Source of the DNA: a virus
Reading direction: 5' to 3' (one strand)
Length of the DNA: 64,000 bases
IMG/VR virus record: IMGVR_UViG_3300005289_000052
Location: 179,670-243,669 of that record
The position numbers and the translations under genes were made by a program. The notes under the pieces are model-generated. The model was not told where the DNA came from, searched no databases, and worked only from the letters and a program-made list of their open reading frames with translations. This document shows, in pieces, positions 49,910-60,000 of this stretch (position 1 is the stretch's first letter; the number at the start of each line of letters is the position of its first letter).

Positions 49910-49927
49910 GGGGTCCCGAAGGACCCC
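49910..49927 (-). terminator. Terminator, UUCG-loop hairpin
   Basis: GGGGTCC-CGAA-GGACCCC, just past the stop at 49933. Confidence 0.88.
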
Positions 49928-49932
49928 TAAAT

Positions 49933-52900
49933 TCAACCTTTTCTGTACGCCTCAACCACCTTCTTGCTGAGGACCTTGAGAAGCGTGGTAGTGGTACCAA
50001 TCAACTCAGGCGACAGCACGATACGGTTCGAGAAGGAAGTGTACGAGAAGATGGCACCCAGTGGCAGACCAGACAGCGTCGTGTTGACACCGGACATCAC
50101 CCGACCAAAGATGGTCTTCATCTGGTTAGCGAACACACCTTTGTCACCCACGCCTGCCCCGACCTCAGTCGTTACATAGATGCGGATCAACATCGAGTCC
50201 ATGTTCAGAGGGTTACCCGCTACACGCAGGGCACCGTCTACGCTACCAGTCAGAACCTTACGACCCAAAGCCCTTTGGAGCTTAGCCCGTTCTTTGTCCC
50301 CGTGATCAGCAATGGCGCGAAGACTTTCAGACATGTCTTCTTTATCGCCGTTGTAGTACACCTCGATGGATTCTACCACCCCGTTGTACTTCGCTTTCGG
50401 AGTTGGACTCCCCAGCAAACGGAGTGTATCGATCGAGTCTTCGTCGAACAAATCGGTGTTAGCCGTTACGGCGTCTTCGATTGTACATAAAATATCCTCA
50501 CTATCGACCTTTTGCCCCTTGGTTACCAGACCGTGAATCTTCTGGTCAAACGTTACCACGAGGTCACGAGGTTTAGTGATCTGAGTCCGAAGCAATTTTG
50601 CAATGTCTTCAGAGATCACCGAGGAGTCTTCTAAGGTATCGGCACACTCCAGAATAGCTGTCCGTACAGTGATACCAGTCTTCAAAGAAACTTGAGACGG
50701 GTTCAACGCACTAGGCTTGAAGTAGTGAGAGTTGTAGGCAACCACATCACCAGCTTTGATCTTCTGCCCCACCTTGAGTTCTGAAACTACCTCATGTGGG
50801 AAGATCTTACCGGCTACCGTACCGAAGCGACGACCCAGCTCTACCGAACGCTGAGTACCGTCTTTGTATTCAACCGTAATAGCTTTGTCGCTGACAGCAA
50901 CCACAACACCATCACCCTTCGCCGTGTAGGCAAAGAGGTCGTTCACACGGTGAGGCAATACGTCGCCATAACCAGTCTGAACTGGCTGGACATCGTAACC
51001 CACGGCAAACATGGTGGAGTGATACTGGATACCAATGAAGTTCACACGCTTCGGGTCGTCCCGGTCTGCACAAGGCGAAACCAGAGCAGCAGTCGAGATC
51101 AACTTGGTCGCACCATCTTGACCAGGTTCGTAACGACGGCTCAAACCACGCAAGGAAGTGAAGTTCGGGTCCGCAGTGGTAAACGTCGAAATAGCTACGT
51201 CACCAGAGTCCACGGTCGACTCGGAGATCACACCCATGTCGTTAGGGTGGAATACACGGCTACGCTTAACCATCGAACGACGGCTACGTCCACCAGTACC
51301 ACCAAACGTCACAGACTCTTGGGTACGCAAGCACTCAATCGGGTTCGACTCTTCCACCTGACCTTTTGACGGGTCGTCCTGAATAGCCTGCCAGATAGCG
51401 TGAGGCGCCATCTCCATCTTGTTCCCCGCCGCACCACGACGAGCGTTGTGTACACGAGCGGAGCGAACCATCTCTGCGTAGACCGCACCAGAGATCCTTT
51501 CATACCCCTTGATCCGCATGTACTCCATATCCGTTTCGGCAGGAGCCCAGTCAGTGGTCAACAACTCCACTGCACGAACCAACAGACCTTCCCACTCAGT
51601 GGGTTCCTTCATCTCTGTCAGGAGGTCGAAGGTGATAGGGTCAATGAACAGATCACGCAACAGGTCGAGTTCACGCAGATAACGCACACCGATCTTGTTG
51701 GTCTCCAACACGTTCAGGTAAACGTCTTTGCGGTTGAAGTCGTACACACTGTGCGAACGGATAGCTTTCCAATACGACAGGAAGCCAGCCATCAACAGAG
51801 AGACTACTTTATCGTCACGATGGAAGATCAAGTTCTCATCGGCAAAGCGAACAGCGTATTCGCCTTCACCCAACTTGAGTCGCTCACCCACCTGCTGACG
51901 ACGGAACACGGTTGGCCTGAGGGCCTTGATCACACGTTCCAGACCGAAGTAGTAGCCGAGGATAATGCCCATCGGGATGGACTTGTTGAACACACCCATC
52001 TCTGCCATTTCAAGCGGAGCCTTAGAGGTGTCCAACTGCAACAGCTCTTCCAGTTTACCCAATGGTTCAGGACCACGGGCTTTCTGGACGTACAGGGTAT
52101 CGTACTGATCGACCAAGACCAGTTCAGCACCCTTCTTACCGATGACCACCATGCCCTTGGATTCAGCAGCACGAACTTTAGCCTCACCGAACTCCTTCTC
52201 ACGATTAGTAAACTCGAAGAAGAAGTCAATCCCTACCGCAGTGAAGCGCCGGAAACTCTGAGACAGCAAGCTGTAGAGTCGTGGGGTTTTGTTCAGGTGA
52301 TCAAACACGTTTGACGGGCGCAACTCAGACACACGGTTGTCTTTCGGGTCCAGTCCGATTGCTCGGATGGTATCACTCAGCCATTTTGGATAGTTGTTGA
52401 CAGATCGTGGTGACCGATCAACGAAGACTTTACCATAATAGCTAGTGAGAGCAACACTGGTCGAATCAACCTTCCGAATAGGGACATCGCCACGCTGCTT
52501 CCGTAAGCTGTAGCGTACCCCGTTTGCCAAATAAGAACCATCTGGTGATACCTTGGGAACTTTAAAACGAATGGTGGAGGCAGGGCCGGTAGCCGGTGCC
52601 AGTTTAATGGTGTGGATTTCGTAGTGGTTGAGAACATCCTCTACTTCTTCCACTTGGTAATCGACAATCGCGATACCAGCGTTCTGCAACGACATCACCG
52701 AGTTGACGATGTCTTTGTTCAGGATCTCCGTGACGTACCGGCTATCGAACTCCAGCAGAGACGATTGCAGCATGGTCTTGTCGAAGACCAGTGGGTTGTC
52801 AGGGATCTTGGTGGACGACGTGATCTTTAGGGACTCAGGCTTGATCACAATGTGGTCAGCCAACATACCTGGACCGTACGGGTTCTTGATCTCTTTGTAG

Positions 52901-54207
52901 CTGTTAGCCAGCTTCATGAGACGACGATACTCACCGCCAGTCATCATCCCCGAGTCAGCCATTTCGTTGGCCTTATCGACGATCCCTTGGTCCAGTGGCT
53001 TACGCTCACCGCCGATCTTCACGAGTGCCGGAACTGTAGTCTCCAGCTCAGCCTCGTTCTTCTCAGCAGCTTCGTTCATCTGGTCCAGACCCTCAAGATC
53101 TTTATCGATCTCAGCATCCATCGCAGCAATAGCAGCCAACTCGTCCAAGTCTTCTTTGAGGTGTCGTGCTTGTTCCTCTTTGAAGTCGACGTCGGAGATG
53201 AAGTCCTCATCCTGCGTAGTGACAACAGGGCCAGACTCTTCCAACTGCTTCGCAACAGTGGACGTGCCTTTCTTGTTCTCAATCGCATCAGGGTGAAGGT
53301 TGTCCTCGTCCTCTACCTGCTCTTCCTCCTCCTGCACCTCTACGATGGTGTGGGATTCTTGCAGGGTCATCAAAGACTTGAGGAAACGCTTCTGGAGTAC
53401 GAGAGAGTCGACACCTGGTGTCTTCTTACCCTCAGCATCCACCCCTGACTTCCACGAGTTCAGCAACCCAAGGTTCACACAGAACCAACGATCCTTCGAT
53501 TGGAAGATCACGTTGACCTTAGCGTAGTTCTCGGGTTTGATGTGACCCATCGGGGACTCAGCCCGGTTATCACCCAACCACTGGAACATGTCCATGATGT
53601 TGAATGATTCGTTGCCTTGGATCTTCGTCAGGCTGGTACGGTCAATACGGCGATCAGCCATACGCAGCGCAGTAAAGGATGGCAACATGTCTGGGAGTTG
53701 GACACGGACGAACTGGTGACGGTCAGGCCACTCAGTTGCAATCTCATCCACCTTCTTCCACATGGTCACCCGAACGTTTACCCAGCGGTAGTAAGCCGCA
53801 AAGAAACTGGTTGGGTAACGCTTGAGGAATTGAAGCGGTGCAAAGTTCTCAACCACCCAAATCCGTGGGTTACCAAACACCGAGGCCGGGGACATCAACG
53901 GACGGATCTTAGATCGCGTACGACGTTGGTATTCCCGGATTGGCTTCTGGACAATGAACGGAGTGGGCTTAGGATTACCGATATCGGAACGCAACTCGAT
54001 GTTGTGCTCGATGTAGACCATCTTCTCAGAGTTCTTGATCAGAGGGTCGTCCAGGCCGATGCCGAACGTTGCAGAGTCTTCAGGAAAGTAGTTGATCACC
54101 GCCCCTTGTGGGAGCGACAACTTAGCGATCCCGAATGAAACAGGCATCGTGAAATTCGGTAGACGACGCACACCGAATGCACGATACCACATGGGGTAAA
54201 GAAGCAT
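49933..54207 (-). CDS. Virion RNA polymerase, beta subunit (N-terminal and core part)
   Basis: 1424 residues. Near the C-terminus (about 1352) GVGDKGVFANQMK matches the beta catalytic-core GDK-x-x-G-xx-G(N)KG region, and the protein ends soon after, so the last part of beta (the C-terminal clamp-binding end) is a separate gene, as for phiKZ gp178 with gp149. A highly acidic coiled-coil insertion (EEEEQVEDED to roughly residue 400) is unusual for beta and may be phage-specific. This enzyme is packaged in the capsid, injected, and transcribes early genes. GGAG site; followed by a terminator. Confidence 0.88.
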   Translation of the reverse strand: MLLYPMWYRAFGVRRLPNFTMPVSFGIAKLSLPQGAVINYFPEDSATFGIGLDDPLIKNSEKMVYIEHNIELRSDIGNPKPTPFIVQKPIREYQRRTRSKIRPLMSPASVFGNPRIWVVENFAPLQFLKRYPTSFFAAYYRWVNVRVTMWKKVDEIATEWPDRHQFVRVQLPDMLPSFTALRMADRRIDRTSLTKIQGNESFNIMDMFQWLGDNRAESPMGHIKPENYAKVNVIFQSKDRWFCVNLGLLNSWKSGVDAEGKKTPGVDSLVLQKRFLKSLMTLQESHTIVEVQEEEEQVEDEDNLHPDAIENKKGTSTVAKQLEESGPVVTTQDEDFISDVDFKEEQARHLKEDLDELAAIAAMDAEIDKDLEGLDQMNEAAEKNEAELETTVPALVKIGGERKPLDQGIVDKANEMADSGMMTGGEYRRLMKLANSYKEIKNPYGPGMLADHIVIKPESLKITSSTKIPDNPLVFDKTMLQSSLLEFDSRYVTEILNKDIVNSVMSLQNAGIAIVDYQVEEVEDVLNHYEIHTIKLAPATGPASTIRFKVPKVSPDGSYLANGVRYSLRKQRGDVPIRKVDSTSVALTSYYGKVFVDRSPRSVNNYPKWLSDTIRAIGLDPKDNRVSELRPSNVFDHLNKTPRLYSLLSQSFRRFTAVGIDFFFEFTNREKEFGEAKVRAAESKGMVVIGKKGAELVLVDQYDTLYVQKARGPEPLGKLEELLQLDTSKAPLEMAEMGVFNKSIPMGIILGYYFGLERVIKALRPTVFRRQQVGERLKLGEGEYAVRFADENLIFHRDDKVVSLLMAGFLSYWKAIRSHSVYDFNRKDVYLNVLETNKIGVRYLRELDLLRDLFIDPITFDLLTEMKEPTEWEGLLVRAVELLTTDWAPAETDMEYMRIKGYERISGAVYAEMVRSARVHNARRGAAGNKMEMAPHAIWQAIQDDPSKGQVEESNPIECLRTQESVTFGGTGGRSRRSMVKRSRVFHPNDMGVISESTVDSGDVAISTFTTADPNFTSLRGLSRRYEPGQDGATKLISTAALVSPCADRDDPKRVNFIGIQYHSTMFAVGYDVQPVQTGYGDVLPHRVNDLFAYTAKGDGVVVAVSDKAITVEYKDGTQRSVELGRRFGTVAGKIFPHEVVSELKVGQKIKAGDVVAYNSHYFKPSALNPSQVSLKTGITVRTAILECADTLEDSSVISEDIAKLLRTQITKPRDLVVTFDQKIHGLVTKGQKVDSEDILCTIEDAVTANTDLFDEDSIDTLRLLGSPTPKAKYNGVVESIEVYYNGDKEDMSESLRAIADHGDKERAKLQRALGRKVLTGSVDGALRVAGNPLNMDSMLIRIYVTTEVGAGVGDKGVFANQMKTIFGRVMSGVNTTLSGLPLGAIFSYTSFSNRIVLSPELIGTTTTLLKVLSKKVVEAYRKG

Positions 54208-54221
54208 ACGCTACTCCAGTG

Positions 54222-55382
54222 TCAATCTTTGTAAAGGAACAGGGACTCTTCCACCAGGTCAACAATCGACTTGGCGTAGTACGGGGCCAAGACACAGAGC
54301 TTCATGGCAGGGTTGAGCATGTCATCAGCAGTGAAGCGGTAGATGTCGTCCAACATACCGAGGTAGTAACCCGACAGACCGTCAGCACCGAAGTTGATGG
54401 CAGGGCGCAGGAACGATGCTACTTGAGCATAGTTGCAAGGACCTTTGTTGATGATGTCGACCACACGATCGTATTCATCTTCCACCTGAACAGCCATGTC
54501 CTCGAACTTCAACGCAACCTCGAGCAGAGCCAGCATCTCTTTCGGAGCCAGCGCACGGAAGTCACGGAACTTGAGTTGGTTATTCTTAACGTTGGTCCAA
54601 CGAGCCGAACGATGCTGTTTCTCAGCAAAGTGCTGGAGCAACTTACGAACCTCTGGGTTCACCGAAGAGGTGTCCACAGGTTCTGGGTTGAAGATACGCT
54701 CCTCACCCGGCAACACGATCTTGAGATCCTTGTCACCCAGTGCAGCAGTAGGAGCTGTGAACTTCTGACAGAACTGTTCGAACTCCATGCGGATGACGTC
54801 TTCTTTCAACGTCTTGTTCATCGCAGCGTTGTTCAGACGCTTAACGATCTCGCCGATCTCTTTACGGACCGCTTGACCTTTAACGATGTACGCACCCTGG
54901 TACGGTTTCAACCAACCAGAGAAGTTGCCGAACATGTCGATCAGGTTATAGTCCAGACGACCATTGATGCAAAGACGTTTGAATACAACCTCGTCCTTGA
55001 TCTTGCCAGTCGGCGAACCTTTGATCTTCTCGATACGAGGCTTGAGCTTAGCCACACGAGCAGAAATCTGCTGTGGGGCGTTGCCGGTGTAGAAACGTTG
55101 CTTGTTGTTGAAGATGCTTTCGTACGCTTTGTTCAACGCACGCTTAACACGGTCCAACATCGAGTTGATCGCTTCCAGGGAGATGGTCGCCTCGTCTTCC
55201 ATCGAGATCTGAGGGATACCCGTCGCCACACAGAACTCAGCAACCGCCTCCATTGACTCCATGGAGATCTGGCCACCTTGCAGCTCGCTACGAGCCTTCA
55301 TCAGAGCACGCTTGGCGCTACGCAGATCGCGCATCATCTTGCGGTGGTCTTTACGTTTCATCGAGTGGATGTCGAAGCTCAT
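54222..55382 (-). CDS. Head protein with multiple SxE maturation sites (386 aa)
   Basis: Between the two virion polymerase subunits, where phiKZ has gp179. The first 75 residues contain four S-x-E triplets (S40-M-E, S43-M-E, S60-M-E, S68-L-E), so the prohead protease would remove most of this region in steps. The remainder is basic and helical (KAYESIFNNKQRFYTGN ...). GGGACTGAG site. Probably an internal head protein escorting the virion polymerase; inference. Confidence 0.75.
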   Translation of the reverse strand: MSFDIHSMKRKDHRKMMRDLRSAKRALMKARSELQGGQISMESMEAVAEFCVATGIPQISMEDEATISLEAINSMLDRVKRALNKAYESIFNNKQRFYTGNAPQQISARVAKLKPRIEKIKGSPTGKIKDEVVFKRLCINGRLDYNLIDMFGNFSGWLKPYQGAYIVKGQAVRKEIGEIVKRLNNAAMNKTLKEDVIRMEFEQFCQKFTAPTAALGDKDLKIVLPGEERIFNPEPVDTSSVNPEVRKLLQHFAEKQHRSARWTNVKNNQLKFRDFRALAPKEMLALLEVALKFEDMAVQVEDEYDRVVDIINKGPCNYAQVASFLRPAINFGADGLSGYYLGMLDDIYRFTADDMLNPAMKLCVLAPYYAKSIVDLVEESLFLYKD

Positions 55383-55383
55383 C

Positions 55384-57012
55384 TCAGTCCCCAGTCATAT
55401 TCCGTAATACGAGTTGAACAGTCTGCACGTTGCAGGAAGCTTTAAAGCCACCACGTGGATCGAGGTAAGCCTCGCGACTGTTAAGAAGTTTGTCGATCTC
55501 ATCAATGGACTCTTGCGTGTACACGATGGTCGAAGAAGCGGTGTCACCGTCGAAGTCAGCACCCAGGCCACCCAAGCGAGAAGGATGGATAACCTGCGAG
55601 TCAACGTAAGCCAGTGGTTCGTAGGACGGGAACTCCAAAGCTACAGAGTCCTCCATCGGGTTCCAATCAACACCCAGCTCAACCCGCACCTCACCTTTCA
55701 TGGTGGTCTTGGTGTAGATGGTGGATGGATAGGTCGAACCAATGCCCGTCACTGGGTAACGAGTTACGATGGTCTTCAACGTGTTCCAGCGTTTATAGCC
55801 GGAGAGGTAGATCAGTTCGATCAGGGTCAGAGGAGCTACGTTCTTACGATCGAAGCCTTCTGGGAGTTCACCGATGTCGCCAAAGATCTTGAAGGTGTTA
55901 TCAGGCCCACGATACACCAGGCCCAAGTAGCGGTCTTCAAGCATCACTGGTTTGTGACGGTTCTCCACGATCCGCATCGACTCAATGACTTTCTCCAAAC
56001 CTTCAACCGTAATCCAACGGTCACGAACATCTGGAGGCAGATCAACCAGTTCAGACTTGAGGGTCTTGGGGTCAATCAATCGAGCAGAAGTAGAACTGTC
56101 ACCTACCGAGAACACTTCACCCAACCATCCATTTCGCAACAGGAAGATAGTCAGAGGAAGTGCACCTTTGGCTACTTGGAACATACCCAAGATAGTGTCG
56201 GTGTAATCTGGCGAGTTGACCTCATCCAAATCCGCAGTGGAGGTGTCCATTGCAGAGATCACGTTCCGAGTACCGTTGAAGATACGACGGCTACCGTATT
56301 TCTCTTGGATGAAGCCTTTCTTACCAGTGATCATCCGCAGGACGTGGTCGTACACATCGTTAAAGCCCTGTTGGAGGGATCTGCGGCTGTTATCGTACAA
56401 CGGGGATGTCTCTGTACCGTCAGCAGAAACGATCACCTTAGAGGCGCCGAGAATGCGTCGGTAGACATCGTTGATCTCATCCTGTGTACCACGTCCCGTC
56501 GAGTCGACGATGTAGTCACGCAGGCCAGCAGGCATCACCAAGATCTTGCTGGTGGTGGAGATCGCTTGATACTTCTGAATCATCTTGATCCGTTCAGTAC
56601 GGACCGGAGACTTCGATTCACGGTATTTGATCTTCTTCCAATGTTTCAGGAAGTAGGCGTAACCAGTCTCACCCGTCAATTCGTTAGCAAGGATGAAGTC
56701 ACCTTCCTTGTCATCGAAGATGGCGTAAGCAGTACCGGCCATGATGTCACGATACAAGCCACGCAGTTGTACTAATGCGCGGTAGATCGTTGGGTGGAAA
56801 ATGTTCAGGTGGATGTCGATGTACGAGAAGCGGGTGTCCCGCAATTCATCACCAACCCGACCGAACGTTAAGACACTGAACAGGCCGTCTTCGTTGAAGT
56901 TACCAGTCACCCCGTCATGAACGTCAGGGGACTTAACAGGCCGTAACAACTTCAACTTCTCTGCCGTTAAATTCAGGATCGAGACGTTAAATGGGATCTG
57001 GCTATTTTTCAT
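55384..57012 (-). CDS. Virion RNA polymerase, beta-prime N-terminal part
   Basis: 542 residues. GADFDGD at 484-490 (catalytic Asp486/488/490) and a switch/bridge-like region after it; upstream pattern ends in IHPSRLGGLG. As in the non-virion subunit, the chain stops about 50 residues past the catalytic loop. Matches phiKZ gp180. GAAGG site; the first gene of the 57.0-49.9 kb virion-polymerase run, divergent from the tail gene at 57075. Confidence 0.88.
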   Translation of the reverse strand: MKNSQIPFNVSILNLTAEKLKLLRPVKSPDVHDGVTGNFNEDGLFSVLTFGRVGDELRDTRFSYIDIHLNIFHPTIYRALVQLRGLYRDIMAGTAYAIFDDKEGDFILANELTGETGYAYFLKHWKKIKYRESKSPVRTERIKMIQKYQAISTTSKILVMPAGLRDYIVDSTGRGTQDEINDVYRRILGASKVIVSADGTETSPLYDNSRRSLQQGFNDVYDHVLRMITGKKGFIQEKYGSRRIFNGTRNVISAMDTSTADLDEVNSPDYTDTILGMFQVAKGALPLTIFLLRNGWLGEVFSVGDSSTSARLIDPKTLKSELVDLPPDVRDRWITVEGLEKVIESMRIVENRHKPVMLEDRYLGLVYRGPDNTFKIFGDIGELPEGFDRKNVAPLTLIELIYLSGYKRWNTLKTIVTRYPVTGIGSTYPSTIYTKTTMKGEVRVELGVDWNPMEDSVALEFPSYEPLAYVDSQVIHPSRLGGLGADFDGDTASSTIVYTQESIDEIDKLLNSREAYLDPRGGFKASCNVQTVQLVLRNMTGD

Positions 57013-57034
57013 GGGCGCCTTCTCAGGAATTTAT

Positions 57035-57082
57035 ATGAATACCATTACTACACCCAAGAGCCGGGAGCATTACCATGGCTAA
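57035..57082 (+). CDS. Possible 15-codon leader overlapping the tail-protein start
   Basis: CAGGA then, six bases on, an ATG opens a short frame ending in a TAA that overlaps the start of the large tail gene in another frame. It could couple translation. Small and unproven; may be chance. Confidence 0.3.
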   Translation: MNTITTPKSREHYHG

Positions 57083-60000
57083 GGATCATAACGACATTGA
57101 TGACGATTTAGACAATTTTGACGACTTTGACTTCGGGGATGATTTCAATTTTGATACTCCTCCTCCGAAGGATGATCGCAAGCCAATTGTCAAGGTCGCC
57201 ACTTCGTTCCTGGCGGGGGCTGCCGAAGAGTTATCTGACCCTACTCGGGTTAAGAAGATGGCTCTTGACGCTCTCCCCGAGGGATACGGTAAAGCGGCTG
57301 GGATGGCCGATAAGGTAGCGTCAACTGGGCGCGAACTATACCATACGACCGCCGAAGAATTGAAGCCGGTGATTCGAGACGCCAAACGCTTAGGGCGTCG
57401 CGTTTTGCCGATGACAAAATCCTTTTTGCCCGAGAAACTGCAAAAGAAGTTTGAGGACATTGTCTCCGAAGAACCTAAGGGTCCGTCGGTAGAACAAACC
57501 CGTGATGCACTGATTAACTCAGAAGTCAGCGACATCTTTAAACTTCAGATGGAGGCTGATGCTCAGCAACGGGAAGAGGACAACATCCAAGACCAAGCTG
57601 AGCGTAAGCAAGACACCGCTCGGTTTAAGACTCAGATCGAAACGCTTAACTCGATCCTGTCTGGGGTTAACCGTCAGGTTGCATACCAAGACCAGATCCT
57701 GGCACGTTTCCAGAAGAAGAGTCTGGAACTGCAATACCTGCAATACTTCACCCTGCGTGATACCTACGAGTTGCAGAAAGCTGCTGCGAAGGACACGAAG
57801 ACCGCACTCCAAGACATCGTGAAGAACACGGGTCTGCCTGAATTCGTCAAGTCCAACTTGAGCGAACACGGTGGACATCTGTTCCGTGAACGTCTGCTTG
57901 GTGCAGCATCGTCGAAGGTGAGGGAGTACGGTGCCAAGTTCATTGACAAGTACGCTGGCAACATCAAAGACGCGATGAAGAAGAACGTTGGGGCATTTAA
58001 AGACGCCGCAATGAACGGTCTGACTTCGGCTGACATGTTGTTGGATGCTCGTCAAGGCATGCAAGATGCCGGTGAGTCTACTGATCCGTACACCAGTGGT
58101 GGTAAGTTTGCTGGTGGAATGATCGGTGGTGAACTGGGCGATCGGTTGGCTAAGTTCCTGCGCCCACACGTGGCCAAGATCCCAGGTGTTGCAAAGCTTG
58201 GGAACAAACTTGAATACGGTGCAGACAACCTTCCTGCCCTGATCTCTGATTGGGCGAAAGGAAACCAAGGTGAAGATACCAACTCACCGATGTGGAACAA
58301 GTTGCTACGAGGCTTTAAGGACCTAGCGCCTAAAGATGTCGTGGACAACAAACTTGGTGAGACAGACCTACTGCGTTCTCAAGACGCGGTGCCGTTTACT
58401 CATCTGGTCCGTAAGTCGATCACAGACATCATCCCAGGCTACCTCTCGCGGATTCACCATGAGTTGGCAATCCTGCGTACTGGTGACGCCAGTATCAAGC
58501 GGGTTGGGTATGACCTGAAAGATGGGTCATTTGCTTCCATGGATAAGATCACAAAGTCCATGGCGGGAAGTCTGTTCGATCAGACTAAGAACTTCGATGG
58601 GGTTAAGGATAAAACCAACGAACTCATTGACAAGATTGAAGAGAAGCACGGGGAGAAGCTTTCACCTACTCAACGTAAAGCGCTCTACAACAAGTTCATT
58701 GAAAAGGCTGCAAGTGGACAAGGCCGCTTCAACGTTAAGGAACTCTCTGACGTTGACACTTGGAAGGATCTGGATGATGACGATGCTCTGAAGCTTTCGT
58801 ACATGTTCAGTGACGACGTGGGTGAGGAGAACCAAAACCACTATTCAAAACAATTCCTGAAGATTCGGGATCACGTTAACAACCCTACGGATGCCATCAA
58901 GTCGATGGTCGATGCTGGGCAACTCGAACAGATGCGAGCGTTGGGTCTGATCACTGGCGAGGGTGAAAACCGTCGCATTGATCAGAAGCGTATCATCGAG
59001 ATCTTACAGCGAGGTGGATTCGGTGAGCCAACTGATGGCGGAACTGATTCTCCTGGTGGTACTCCTCGTAATCCTAACGGTGGTCCTAACGGTGGAAATC
59101 CTCTTGGCGGTCTTCGCGGCGCCAACGACAATCCTCAGGCTGCTCACTCGGACGCCGAAAAAGTAGCGACGCCCAAGAACCCTAACGAGTTCATGGAGAC
59201 CATTGGTGAGTACCAGATGTTGCTGTTGGAGGATATCCGTAAGGGTATCGCTAACCCGGCGGCGTTGGCGCAATATTCCGAAGCAGCACGCAATGATCCG
59301 AAGGCTACAGATGACGAGTGCACCTGTGTCGAGCGAATGATCAAAGCGTATCAGGAAGGCAACCAACAACTGGTTGATCAACTGACTGCTACCTACGAGC
59401 TGTTGATCTCTGGTCAACTGCAAACCATTTCGATGGGGGTTCCGTTTGACCCTGAGAAATTGGGGATGCGAACTTTAGGTGGTCATCTGGGTAAAGGTTT
59501 CGGGAAACTTAAGAACGCCGGTAAATGGGCGGGTGGTAAGTTCTCGAGTTACTACAAAGGTGCGATGAACCTCCAGAAGAACATTATCAAGGGTGGATTC
59601 AAAGGCGCTTGGGCTGGTGCCAAGGGTGCTGCGAATCTGATGTTTGGTCGGGCAAAAGGTAAGCTCAACGAGTGGGGCGACGTTTACGTCAAAGGTCAGT
59701 TCCGCCCAATCTTGACCTGGGCTCAACTCAAAGCCGGTGAATACCTCAACGAAGACGGTACGCCGATTACTTCGTGGAAGGACGTCAAAGGTCCAGTGAA
59801 GAACAAAGCAGGCGAGTACGTCTTAACTGCTGAGCAATTCGCACAAGGCTTGGTGGATGAAAAGGCTCGTCCTCTCTTCACCAAACTCAAGGACTTCGGC
59901 AAGGGGATGTTCAGCAAGATCAACAGCCTTTACACAGCACCGTTCAAAGCGATCAAGAACATGGTCTCTGGTGCGTGGAATGGACTGAAAGGTTTCGTTG

